Below the pieces are notes generated by a model, which was not told the origin of the DNA, made no database searches, and saw only the letters and a list, made by a program, of their open reading frames with translations. 64,000 nt of DNA from the NCBI RefSeq assembly GCF_016786325.1, contig NZ_JADWYU010000199.1, positions 1-64,000 of the forward strand, in the 5' to 3' direction. Below, piece after piece: positions 26,390 through 34,640 of the stretch (position 1 is the first letter of the stretch; every line of letters begins with the position of its first letter). Both the position numbers and the translations under genes were made by a program. The DNA is from Frankia nepalensis. Lineage in GTDB: Bacteria; Actinomycetota; Actinomycetes; Frankiales; Frankiaceae.

Positions 26390-26525
26390 TGGCCGGCACG
26401 ACCTCACAAGGTGCTGTGTCACCGGATGCGAAAGCGGGCCGTGGCGGGCCGCGTTTTTTCACTGCTCCAGCCCGCTGAGCTGGTTGGAACTTCTTCATTC
26501 CTATACATCGCCTGCCACGGCGAAA

Positions 26526-27134
26526 CTATGGCCGTCGCGTGGGATCGAAGGTCCAGGTAAGCCAGCCATCGCCGAATACCGGGACCCACTGACCCGCGGT
26601 TCGTCCTTCAAGGAGGTCAAGGATTTCTTGGAGGTACTGGGCGAGCCCTGGCGCTATCGGAGGCAGCAGCGCGCCTTCATCGCGGTCCCAGACCTTCAGA
26701 CACCCGTGCTTCTCCCCGGCGCGAAGGTCGAGTGAAAGCACACAGCCTGTGGGATCTTGGGCCAGTGGGATGAATGACCGAGGGAAATACCAGGCATGGT
26801 CCCCTGCCGGAAGACTCTCGCTACGCGCCTGGATTTCAAGTCGCGATGGATCCTCGACGTGGACCACGCGTCCCTGCCGGGATTCGATCATTTCGCGGAT
26901 TCCCAGCGGCCAGAATGCCCCAGGGAAGATCTCAACGCCATGGGTGCGAGGGACGCCGTCGTGCAGCGACCACCACTCCGAAACATACTCGGGGAACGAG
27001 ACACCCAGATTCGCCAAGGCGTCCGTGACCACAGCTGGAGACTCCGGTCCTCTGACGGCGGCGTGACAAAGCGGAGCCTCGGCCTCCAGCCATCCGACAA
27101 TCCTGGTCCATGTCGCGCGAACGCCATCTTCCAT
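26526..27134 (-). CDS. SMI1/KNR4 (SUKH) domain protein
   Basis: Protein of 202 aa. The N-terminal part carries the SUKH pattern: LANLGVSFPEYVSEWWSLHDG (LP-x-x-Y-x-x-x-x-x-x-NG-like helix and turn) and later WYFPRSFIPLAQDPTGCVLSLD, followed by a C-terminal helix (LAQYLQEILDLLEG). SUKH proteins are common immunity proteins against polymorphic toxins and also serve as generic binding domains. ATG at 27134 follows TAGGAGG. No toxin gene lies beside it, so it may be an orphan immunity gene. The 320 bp to the next gene hold only divergent promoter space. Confidence 0.82.
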   Translation of the reverse strand: MEDGVRATWTRIVGWLEAEAPLCHAAVRGPESPAVVTDALANLGVSFPEYVSEWWSLHDGVPRTHGVEIFPGAFWPLGIREMIESRQGRVVHVEDPSRLEIQARSESLPAGDHAWYFPRSFIPLAQDPTGCVLSLDLRAGEKHGCLKVWDRDEGALLPPIAPGLAQYLQEILDLLEGRTAGQWVPVFGDGWLTWTFDPTRRP

Positions 27135-27456
27135 CGACCGTTGCCTCCTAAGCGAGACGACGCGGAACCCTTCCCCCGTGCTCGAACTGCCGAAGGTGCT
27201 GTCGACGGGCATGACGACTGTAGCGTCGTGCCTGCCGAAAAGCACGTCCGGGCAGCTCGGGCGGCATGTTCGTACTCGTGGCGGACGCCGCTTCGGGCCA
27301 GCGGGCTGGTGGGGTCCCTCAGCTGGTCGCCAGTACTCTTCCCCGATGGGGATAGACGAGGTCCAGCCACGGGTGTTTTCGAACCGGTTCGCGGACGCGG
27401 TCGGGCCCAGGTCGGATGTCCCGGACCGGGACCAGTGCCGATGTGTTGGCTACTCG

Positions 27457-28146
27457 ATGAAGACGCGGCCGGCGACCGTCACGTTTCACGGTGAGGAGCA
27501 GGACACCGAGGCGGCGGGCTGGCTGCGGCTGCTCGCGTTGGTTGAGGAGGCGGCCGCGGACCGGCGGACGGTGTTCAAGCCATTCGTGGAGCTGAGCGGC
27601 GCCGAACGGCGCCAGGTCATCACGCTGCCGCCCACGATCGCGAAACTGACCTCCGTCGAGCATCTGGTCCTCTACGGCACCAACCTGGTACGCATCCCAC
27701 CCGAGATCGGAGCCATGACCAGCCTCGAGGTCTTCGAGCCCTACACCTCGCACCGGTTGCACTGGTATCCGTACGAGCTCACCAGGTGCGCGCGGCTCAC
27801 CCACAGCACGGTGAGCACACGGGCCCTCTACGGCAACTTCAAGTTCCGACCGCCCTTTCCCGAGCTACGGCCGGTGACGACCGCTGAGAACGCGGATTTC
27901 AACGCGCTCGCCCCCGGCGTGTGGGGCACGGACGCGGTGCGGAGCTGCTCCGTCTGTGACGGGCCGGTGGACCGGGAGCTGCGGCAGGTATGGATCTCCG
28001 GCGACGTCGGTACCGACGTGCTCCCGCTCCTGGTGAACGCGTGCTCCGCGGCCTGCGTGGCGGCGCTACCCGAGCCCTACCGCGGCTACATCCCGACGCC
28101 GCACACGGGCGGCCCGGGCATCGTCCAGCCACCCGGCCGGTGGTGA
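27457..28146 (+). CDS. leucine-rich-repeat-type protein with cysteine tail
   Basis: Protein of 229 aa. Residues about 45-95 read as two to three LRR units (ITLPPTIAKLTSVEHLVLYG, TNLVRIPPEIGAMTSLEVF). The C-terminal part has CSVCDGPVD and NACSAACVAAL, a possible zinc-binding pair. I chose ATG at 27457 (MKTRPATVTFHGEEQ); an in-frame ATG at 27346 would add 37 residues of less regular sequence. It is probably a cytosolic protein-binding module; its role is unknown. Confidence 0.75.
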   Translation: MKTRPATVTFHGEEQDTEAAGWLRLLALVEEAAADRRTVFKPFVELSGAERRQVITLPPTIAKLTSVEHLVLYGTNLVRIPPEIGAMTSLEVFEPYTSHRLHWYPYELTRCARLTHSTVSTRALYGNFKFRPPFPELRPVTTAENADFNALAPGVWGTDAVRSCSVCDGPVDRELRQVWISGDVGTDVLPLLVNACSAACVAALPEPYRGYIPTPHTGGPGIVQPPGRW

Positions 28147-28309
28147 GGCCCGGGCGCTGGCGTCTACTGACGAGAGGCGACCCGTCACTAGATCTACCCG
28201 GTGGCGGGTTCGTTCGACTCCGAACGGTCATGTCGCGCAGTCCAGACACTGCCGCTACCATTGACGCAAATATTCCCGAGCTCAACATCAGGAAGTTGAA
28301 GTACAACCC

Positions 28310-28639
28310 ATGGCCAGCGACGAGACGACGGTGGCCGTATCGGTGGTGATGCTGATTCGCCGGGAACTCGAAGATGACTACGTCGGAATTTGGAAGGTTC
28401 CGTGGCACATTCGACGGGCGTTGCCAAATGCGGGTGACGACCAGGTGCAGAAGATTGCAGCTTCGATCTTGGGGGATCTGGTGGCGGCGGACGTGGCTCT
28501 TGGGGACCTTGACGAGGAGACGGGTACCTTTCTGCCGTGGCTGGCGACAGGAGCCGCTGAAAAGGTGATGGCCGCATGGCGAGACCTTGGTCGCGATCCC
28601 AACATCGGGGACGTGGCGTGGCTCGCGAAAAACGGATAA
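28310..28639 (+). CDS. small hypothetical protein of lower-GC character
   Basis: Protein of 109 aa, mostly helical (IWKVPWHIRRALP, KIAASILGDLVAADVALGDLDEE, AAEKVMAAWRDLGRDPNIGDVAWLA). The codons use more A/T at third positions than the genes around, which suggests recent transfer. I do not recognise the family. Size, isolation and neighbours (SUKH and LRR proteins) suggest an immunity-type gene, but this is inference. The 163 bp before it are AT-rich and can hold its promoter. Confidence 0.6.
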   Translation: MASDETTVAVSVVMLIRRELEDDYVGIWKVPWHIRRALPNAGDDQVQKIAASILGDLVAADVALGDLDEETGTFLPWLATGAAEKVMAAWRDLGRDPNIGDVAWLAKNG

Positions 28640-28936
28640 CGCAATGAGTAGCGCCTTCACTGTTGCGTCCGGCGACAGCCGGACTCCGCGTCGGCGGTAG
28701 GCGTGATCAAGTGATGAATCGAGGCTTGGTCTCTCCGCTCGCAAACTGAGCTGCCAAATGCAGATCGGGTCGTCTTGGCTGACGGCCTGCGAAGTATGGT
28801 TTTGCAACCACGAGATGGGGAACTCGCCGGCGAGGCCCCATTTCCGCGAGGAGGCAGGGAGTTTTGACTCGGCAGCCAACGTCTGGAATGTAGACAATAT
28901 CATAGTTGGAATTTCGTCTCCGAAGGGGTCGTAGTG

Positions 28937-29317
28937 ATGCGTGCAGTAGCACTGAACGACGCCGACGACGCGCACCCGGACCTGAACATCACGACTGAGG
29001 CTGGGAGGATCCATGGAAGGTGGCAAGGCGCGGCTCCGATCCGCGCCGGCGATGTTCTCGATGTCGAACTTGAACTGATGCGTCCTCGACGCTGGTCCGA
29101 GGTCGTCTTTGACGGGGACACGGCGTTCGGAGGTCCTGTCGGACCAACGATGATCCGAGGGCGGATCCTTGCGGTCTATGAGGACGGCGTCACGATTCTC
29201 CAGGTCGGCAGTGCCGTCATGCAGCTTGAGATGCTTGACGATCCGTCGACCAAAACTCTCGGCCAGACGGTGTCGATCGCCGCTGACGACCTTAAGTTCT
29301 ACCCGACTGGCATCTGA
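28937..29317 (+). CDS. small hypothetical protein, mostly beta-structured
   Basis: Protein of 126 aa from ATG at 28937 (a GTG lies one codon earlier), with GAAGGGG upstream. Alternating hydrophobic strands (VLDVELELMRPRRWSEVVF, MIRGRILAVYEDGVTILQVG, VMQLEMLD) suggest a small beta-barrel. Codon use is less GC-biased than the surroundings. Family not recognised. It may be an immunity or accessory gene of the islet. The 297 bp upstream show no gene. Confidence 0.55.
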   Translation: MRAVALNDADDAHPDLNITTEAGRIHGRWQGAAPIRAGDVLDVELELMRPRRWSEVVFDGDTAFGGPVGPTMIRGRILAVYEDGVTILQVGSAVMQLEMLDDPSTKTLGQTVSIAADDLKFYPTGI

Positions 29318-29393
29318 CCTCCGAGAGGAAATGCCAGTTTGGCGGGGCAGGCTCGTATTCACCAGCGTCCTTGCGCGCTGGCGGCGATCGGGC

Positions 29394-29573
29394 CCCGGCG
29401 TTGGCAAGGATCCCGGCGTGGGTGCCCTCGATGGCCAGGGTGTTGACCAGGCCGGCGAGGCCGAGTTTGGCGGTGGCGTAGTTGGCCTGGCCGAAGTTGC
29501 CGTACGGGCCGCTCATCGACGTGGCGACGACGACCCGGCCGAGCCGCTGTTCGCGAGAGTACGGCCAGGCGGC
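29394..29573 (-). pseudogene. internal fragment of an SDR gene
   Basis: The minus strand encodes AAWPYSREQRLGRVVVATS, then SGPYGNFGQANYATAKLGL and VNTLAIEGTHAGILANAG. This is the catalytic Ser...Tyr-x-x-x-Lys region of the SDR half of multifunctional hydroxyacyl-CoA dehydrogenases. The N-terminal Rossmann part and the C-terminus are missing, and the flanking frame is unrelated. It is a deletion scar. Confidence 0.7.
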
Positions 29574-29720
29574 CCGTGGACGACCTGGCCGGAGGCCGGC
29601 CAGCCAGAACCGCTCGCATGGCAGGGCAGGTCGCGCGGTCGCCGTCTCAACCTCTTCGTGAGATACCGCTTCTGGCGTGCCCGTCATCTCCGCTGGCGCC
29701 GCGGCGCGATCGTCAGCCGG

Positions 29721-30707
29721 TCAGCGTCCGGCGCCGACGGGCGCGGCGGCGGCGCGGGACCGCAGTGGCTCCGCGAGTTCGGCGCGGAAGAAGTCCAGGA
29801 ACTCGTCCGGGTCGGGGCCGGCGTTGAGCAGCGCCAGCCGGTCGAATCCCGCGTCGACGAACCGGTCGGCGACCGCGAGGTGGCGGGCCGGGTCCGGGCC
29901 GCAGGCGAACTGCTCGGCCACGTCCCGCTCGGTCACGGTCGTCGTCGCCGCGGCGAAGTTCACCGGGTTCGGCAGCTCGCTCATCACCTTCCAGCCGGTC
30001 AGCGCCCACCGGGTGGTGTTGACCACGGCGCGCGCCGCGGTCGCCTCGTCGGGGGCGTACGCCAGGGGAACCTCGGCGTAGCAGGGCCCGGTCCCGCCGG
30101 CGGCGGCGTAGTGCTCGACGATCGCCGGCTTGGGCTCGGTGGCGAACAGCGCGTCGCCGCACTCGGCGGCCAGCCGGGCGGACGGTTCTCCGCTCGCGGC
30201 GACCGCGATCTGGGGCGGGGTCCGCGGCAGGTCGAAGATCCGGGCGTCCTCGAGGCGGAGATAGCGTCCGTCGTAGGACTGGTAGCCGCCGCTCCACAGC
30301 AGCCGGATGATCTCGATGGCCTCGCGCAGCATCGCGTGCCGCTGCGTCACCGGCGGATACTCGCGGCCCACCACGTGCTCGTTGAGCCGCTCCCCGGAGC
30401 CGAGACCGAGCGTGAAGCGGCCGTCGGAGAGCAGCGCGACGGTGGCGGCGGCCTGGGCGATCACGGCCGGGTGGTAGCGGATCGTCGGGCAGGTCACGCC
30501 GGTCGCGAGCTCGATGCGGTCGGTGCTCTGCGCGATCGCGCCCAGCATCGACCAGGTGAACGCGGAATGCCCCTGGTCGTCGAGCCAGGGGTGGAAGTGG
30601 TCGCTGAGCTCGACGAAGTCGAAGCCCGCCGCCTCGGCGGCCACGGCCTGCCGGATGATCTCTTTGGGTCCGAACGCCTCGGTCATGAGCTTGTAACCGA
30701 TCTGCAT
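29721..30707 (-). CDS. LLM-class F420-dependent oxidoreductase (G6PD-like subgroup)
   Basis: Protein of 328 aa, TIM-barrel luciferase-like. FDFVELSDHFHPWLDDQGHSA, ELATGVTCPTIRYHPA and GRFTLGLGSGERLNEHVVG match the actinobacterial F420 subgroup that includes F420-dependent glucose-6-phosphate dehydrogenase. ATG at 30707 (MQIGYKLMTEAFG) follows GGGAGA; the frame is open beyond but without support. Substrate not determined. It is divergent from the enoyl-CoA hydratase gene across a 313-bp control region. Confidence 0.88.
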   Translation of the reverse strand: MQIGYKLMTEAFGPKEIIRQAVAAEAAGFDFVELSDHFHPWLDDQGHSAFTWSMLGAIAQSTDRIELATGVTCPTIRYHPAVIAQAAATVALLSDGRFTLGLGSGERLNEHVVGREYPPVTQRHAMLREAIEIIRLLWSGGYQSYDGRYLRLEDARIFDLPRTPPQIAVAASGEPSARLAAECGDALFATEPKPAIVEHYAAAGGTGPCYAEVPLAYAPDEATAARAVVNTTRWALTGWKVMSELPNPVNFAAATTTVTERDVAEQFACGPDPARHLAVADRFVDAGFDRLALLNAGPDPDEFLDFFRAELAEPLRSRAAAAPVGAGR

Positions 30708-31020
30708 CGCGGAATCTCCCTTCGCCCCACGTGTCCGCGCCCTTCCTCCGGGCACCCTGCCCAGACGGCGGCCGTGAAATCGCGCCGGGAGAGGACGCGG
30801 CGAAGAGCCATCGCGAACCGGAGCCATGGCCGGTCCCGCTGGTTCGCGGGCGCGGCTGCGGCCGGCGCCACCGGCAACGAGGCCCCGAATCCCGCCGCGA
30901 CGCGCCTGTTCTGGGGGTGGCACGCCGCTACCGCCCTCCGCGAGCACCAGATATTGACACATGTTGCCAGATGGAACAACGTGTCAGTTGGTACATCGGT
31001 GCAACATTGTGGAGGCGGCG
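30708..31020. promoter_or_regulatory. divergent control region with imperfect palindrome
   Basis: The 313 bp between two divergent genes. Near its right end TTGACA (30954-30959) starts an imperfect palindrome: TGACAC at 30955-30960 pairs with GTGTCA at 30981-30986. A second pair TTG/CAA flanks GTACATCGGTG just after. These lie 35-65 bp before the hydratase start, where a TetR-type repressor would act; the TetR gene is one gene downstream. The left 240 bp show no clear elements. Confidence 0.45.
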
Positions 31021-31863
31021 GTGCTGGCCAACAGCGAGCTGTACCTGCGGAGCACTCCGGAGCCGGAGCGGACCGTACGGACTGAGGTCCCGGCCCCGGG
31101 GGTGCGGCTGGTGACGCTCAGCCGGCCGGAACGCCTCAACGCGATGTCGGGCGACCTTGTTCGGGATCTGCATGCGGTGCTCGACGAGGTGTCGATGGAC
31201 GACGACTGCCGGGTGGTCGTGCTGACCGGGGCCGGCCGTGGCTTCTGCGCGGGCCTCGACCTGCACGATCCGCCGAGGCCCGGCCGGGCGGGCTCCAGCC
31301 CGCAGGCGGCGATGCGGGTCCAGCAGGCCATCGCGTCCCTGGTTCCCAAGCTGCGCAACCTTCGTCAGCCTGTGATCGCGGCGGTGAACGGCGCGGCCTC
31401 CGGTGGAGGTTTCGCGCTGGCGCTCGCCAGCGACGTACGGGTCGCCGCGCGGTCGGCGAGGTTCAACGCCGCGTTCGTCCGGGTCGGCCTGTCGGGCTGT
31501 GACATCGGGGTGAGCTGGCTGCTTCCCCGGTTGATCGGGGCCGGGCGCTCGCATGAGCTGATGCTCACCGGCCGGTTCGTCGAGGCGGACGAGGCGCTGA
31601 GCATCGGCCTGGTCAGCCGGGTCGTCGACGACGGCGCGGTGGTGGACGCGGCGCTGGAGACGGCCGCGCTGATCTGCGCCAACAGTCCCATGGGGGTGTG
31701 GATGACCAAGGAGGTCAGCTGGAGCCAGCTGGAGGTCGGCAGCCTACAGGCCGGTATCGACCTGGAGAACCGCACTCAGGTCCTGACCTCCTACAGCCAG
31801 GACCAGAAAGAACAGATCAGCGCGTTCCTACAGCGGCGTACCCCGCGCTACAGCGACTCCTGA
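31021..31863 (+). CDS. enoyl-CoA hydratase/isomerase
   Basis: Protein of 280 aa, crotonase fold. VVVLTGAGRGFCAGLDL gives the first oxyanion-hole element and AAVNGAASGGGFALALASDVR the second; the usual catalytic acid region (VRVGLSGCDIGVSWLLPR) has Asp where many hydratases have Glu. GTG at 31021 is chosen because GGAGG lies 5 bases before it. It leads a set with a TetR regulator and an LLM oxidoreductase, suggesting acyl-CoA degradation of a fatty, terpenoid or steroid-like compound. Confidence 0.9.
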   Translation: MLANSELYLRSTPEPERTVRTEVPAPGVRLVTLSRPERLNAMSGDLVRDLHAVLDEVSMDDDCRVVVLTGAGRGFCAGLDLHDPPRPGRAGSSPQAAMRVQQAIASLVPKLRNLRQPVIAAVNGAASGGGFALALASDVRVAARSARFNAAFVRVGLSGCDIGVSWLLPRLIGAGRSHELMLTGRFVEADEALSIGLVSRVVDDGAVVDAALETAALICANSPMGVWMTKEVSWSQLEVGSLQAGIDLENRTQVLTSYSQDQKEQISAFLQRRTPRYSDS

Positions 31864-31887
31864 CCCCGGGGCGAGGGGAGAGCCGGC

Positions 31888-32604
31888 ATGGCAGCCGACG
31901 TACCAGGGCCTGGAGCGGTGGACAGGCCGAAGCGTTCGCTTCGTGAGCGGAAGAAGGAACGCACCTTCGATCACGTCGCCCATGTCGCGCTGCGTCTCGT
32001 CACGGAACGCGGCCTGGCGGCGGTTCGGGTCGAGGACATCTGCGACCAGGCCGAGATCAGCCGGTCGACGTTCTTCCGCTACTTCGACTCGAAGGAGAGC
32101 TGTTTCGTCGCCGGCGTGCGCCAGGGCCACCTCACGGCGATCCTGGCCGCCATAGAGGCCCGCCCGGCGGAGGAGGGGCCGTTCACCGCGTTGTGTAACG
32201 CCCTGCTCGCGATCCAGGAGGGCTGGCGCAGACACCGCGACGTCCTGATCCTTGATGCCCGCCTGCGGGCCGAGGTGCCCGCGGTGCGGGCGCACTCCAG
32301 CGCAACGCAGTTGGACTGGGAGACCGCCATCGCCGAGGCGATCGCGCCCCGGTTCGCCGGCTCGGACGTCGATCTCTTCCAGGCGCGTGTCCTGGCCGGG
32401 AGTGCGCTGTGCGCCGCGCGGGTGGGTACGGAGAAATGGTTGGCCGCGGGCGCGGACTACCCCTCCGCCACGGACGTCGCGGCAGCTTTCGCCGTGCTTC
32501 GCCGTCATCTGGCGGGCGAGCCCGCCGAGCCCGGCGGCGATCCGAAAAATTCAGGCGGTCCCTCCGGTCGTGTCGTTGGAAAGAGGAATCAGTATGAAGA
32601 TTGA
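31888..32604 (+). CDS. TetR-family regulator
   Basis: Protein of 238 aa. The N-terminal helix-turn-helix is clear: ALRLVTERGLAAVRVEDICDQAEISRSTFFRYFDSKE (shown in part; about residues 32-70). The C-terminal ligand domain is typical. ATG at 31888 follows GGGGAGAG, 24 bp after the hydratase. It probably represses its own operon through the palindrome at 30955-30986, with an acyl-CoA-like ligand as inducer (inference). Confidence 0.92.
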   Translation: MAADVPGPGAVDRPKRSLRERKKERTFDHVAHVALRLVTERGLAAVRVEDICDQAEISRSTFFRYFDSKESCFVAGVRQGHLTAILAAIEARPAEEGPFTALCNALLAIQEGWRRHRDVLILDARLRAEVPAVRAHSSATQLDWETAIAEAIAPRFAGSDVDLFQARVLAGSALCAARVGTEKWLAAGADYPSATDVAAAFAVLRRHLAGEPAEPGGDPKNSGGPSGRVVGKRNQYED

Positions 32605-33709
32605 CGCGATCGTGCAGTGCGATCTGACGAATGCCGTCGACGTCGCCCGCCGGGCCGAAGCAGCCGGCTTCGACGGCATGCTGCACGCCGAGGTCGCGCA
32701 CGACCCCTTCCTGCCGCTCACCCACGCCGCCGCGGCGACAAAACGGATCACGTTGGGCACGGGCATCGCGGTCGCCTTCGCGCGCAGCCCGATGACCGTG
32801 GCGGTGACGGCCGCGGACCTGCACCGCCAGTCCGAGGGCCGGTTCGTGCTCGGCCTCGGCAGCCAGATCCGGGCCCACATCACCCGCCGGTTCTCGATGC
32901 CCTGGTCGAGCCCGGCCCCGCGGATGCGCGAGTACGTCGCCGCGCTGCGCGCGATCTGGGATTCCTGGCAGAACGACTCGCCCCTGACCTTCGAGGGTGA
33001 CTTCTACCAGCACACGCTGATGACCCCGATGTTCAACCACGGGCCAAGCCCGCACGGCGCCCCGAAGATCTTTCTTGCCGGCGTCGGCCCTGTCATGACC
33101 ACCGTCGCCGGCGAGGTCGCCGACGGCTATCTCGCCCATGGCTTCACCACGCCTGACTACCTACGCGACGTGACGCTCGTCAACCTCGCCCGCGGCCTCG
33201 AGCGGGCCGGGCGCTCCCGGTCCGAGATCGAGGTCAGCGTCCCGATCTTCAGCGCGCTCGGGCGAAACGACGCCGAGGTCGAGGCGAACATCAAGAGCGT
33301 CCGGCACACCCTTGCCTTCTACGCCTCCACTCCCGCCTACCGCCCCGTCCTGGAACACCACGGCTGGGCAGACCTGGGAGCCGAGCTCACCCGGCTGTCG
33401 AAACAGGGACAGTGGCACGCGATGGGCGACCTGATCGACGACGACGTGCTGCGCACCTTCACGATCGTCGGTAAGACCGAGGACTTCGCGCCCGAAGTCC
33501 TCCGCCGCTATGGAGACCTGGTCGACCGGATCCAGATCGGCCTGCTGTCCGGCCCGGACGACGAGGAGGCCCGGGAATCCGTGCGAGCCCTCCAGAGGGC
33601 GGCGACCGCCCATGAAGCCCGGGGACGCGACAGCCTCGTCAGCGCCACCCTCGACAGTGGCGCCCTCGACCGGCACTCGCGGGACAGGGCGGCCGGTCCT
33701 CCGGCGTGA
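32594..33709 (+). CDS. LLM-class F420-dependent oxidoreductase
   Basis: Protein of 371 aa, luciferase-like barrel. AEAAGFDGMLHAEVAHDPFLPL, TKRITLGTGIAVAFARSP and EGRFVLGLGSQIRAHITRRF match an actinobacterial F420 group. ATG at 32594 follows AAAGAGGAA and overlaps the TetR stop by 11 bp, so the two are co-expressed. The last 40 residues are low-complexity. The likely role is a redox step in the acyl-CoA pathway headed by the hydratase. Confidence 0.88.
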   Translation: MKIDAIVQCDLTNAVDVARRAEAAGFDGMLHAEVAHDPFLPLTHAAAATKRITLGTGIAVAFARSPMTVAVTAADLHRQSEGRFVLGLGSQIRAHITRRFSMPWSSPAPRMREYVAALRAIWDSWQNDSPLTFEGDFYQHTLMTPMFNHGPSPHGAPKIFLAGVGPVMTTVAGEVADGYLAHGFTTPDYLRDVTLVNLARGLERAGRSRSEIEVSVPIFSALGRNDAEVEANIKSVRHTLAFYASTPAYRPVLEHHGWADLGAELTRLSKQGQWHAMGDLIDDDVLRTFTIVGKTEDFAPEVLRRYGDLVDRIQIGLLSGPDDEEARESVRALQRAATAHEARGRDSLVSATLDSGALDRHSRDRAAGPPA

Positions 33710-33830
33710 CGGGTGCGCGGTCCTCGCGCCCTGAGCGGGTCCGAACAGGGGGGACCGATGAGAAAGGGCGGCGGCGTGGGTCTGATTATGGTCCGCCAGA
33801 TGTCCGCGACCGCGGCAAGGAGAGCAACCT

Positions 33831-34397
33831 GTGAGACCGCTCCGATACTCGATCAACATCACCCTCGACGGCTGCTGCGACCACCGGGTGGGCATTCCGG
33901 ACGAGGAGTTGCATCGCCATCACGCCGCCGGTCTGGAACGAGCCGATGCCCTCCTCTTCGGCCGGGTGACCTACGAGATGATGGAGGAGGCGTGGCGGAA
34001 GCCGGCGACGGGAACATGGCCGGACTGGATGGCTGACTGGACGATCCCCTTCGCCGAGACGATCGACAGGGCAAGGAAGTACGTCGTGTCGGGCACGCTC
34101 GACCAGGTCGACTGGAACGCGGAGCTCGTACGGGGCGACCTGGGGAAAGCCGTTCAGGAGCTCAAGCAGGAGCCCGGCAGGGGCCTGTTCGTGGGAGGCG
34201 TGACCCTCCCGCTGGCCTTGGCGGACCTGGGATTGATCGATGAGTACGAGTTCGTCGTGCAGCCCGTCGTGGCGGGTCACGGGCCGACGTTGTTCGCCGG
34301 CCTGAGCGAGCGGCTCGAGCTGAAGCTCGTGGGGCGCCAGGAGTTCCAGTCGGGGGCGGTCGCCCTGCGCTACCAGCCCGGCCACGTCACCGCCTGA
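33831..34397 (+). CDS. dihydrofolate-reductase-like (RibD C-terminal domain) protein
   Basis: Protein of 188 aa. ADALLFGRVTYEMM (about residues 38-51), KYVVSGTL and GLFVGGVTLPLALADLGLIDEY are the hallmarks of this NADPH reductase family. GTG at 33831 follows AAGGAGAG. It stands alone; the 243 bp after it (34398-34640) show no gene. Function beyond a predicted NADPH-dependent reductase is not known. Confidence 0.9.
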   Translation: MRPLRYSINITLDGCCDHRVGIPDEELHRHHAAGLERADALLFGRVTYEMMEEAWRKPATGTWPDWMADWTIPFAETIDRARKYVVSGTLDQVDWNAELVRGDLGKAVQELKQEPGRGLFVGGVTLPLALADLGLIDEYEFVVQPVVAGHGPTLFAGLSERLELKLVGRQEFQSGAVALRYQPGHVTA

Positions 34398-34640
34398 AGG
34401 CCGGCTGCCCCTGGGCGCGCGGGCCCGGCGACTCCGCCACGACGCCGAGGCCGGCGCGTACCCGGGACGCGAAACGGAGAGGAATTTCCGGAAAAGGCGG
34501 CATCGCGCCGTTTTGGGCGCGCCCGGGCCGGAAAACGGCGGTGCTCTCCGCGCGTTGGGGACCTGTTCCGCTTGTGGGCCGCCGGCGCGTGGTAAAAAGT
34601 CGAAAAGTCGGTCATGTGACGGCGATTTTTCGGGGGAAGA

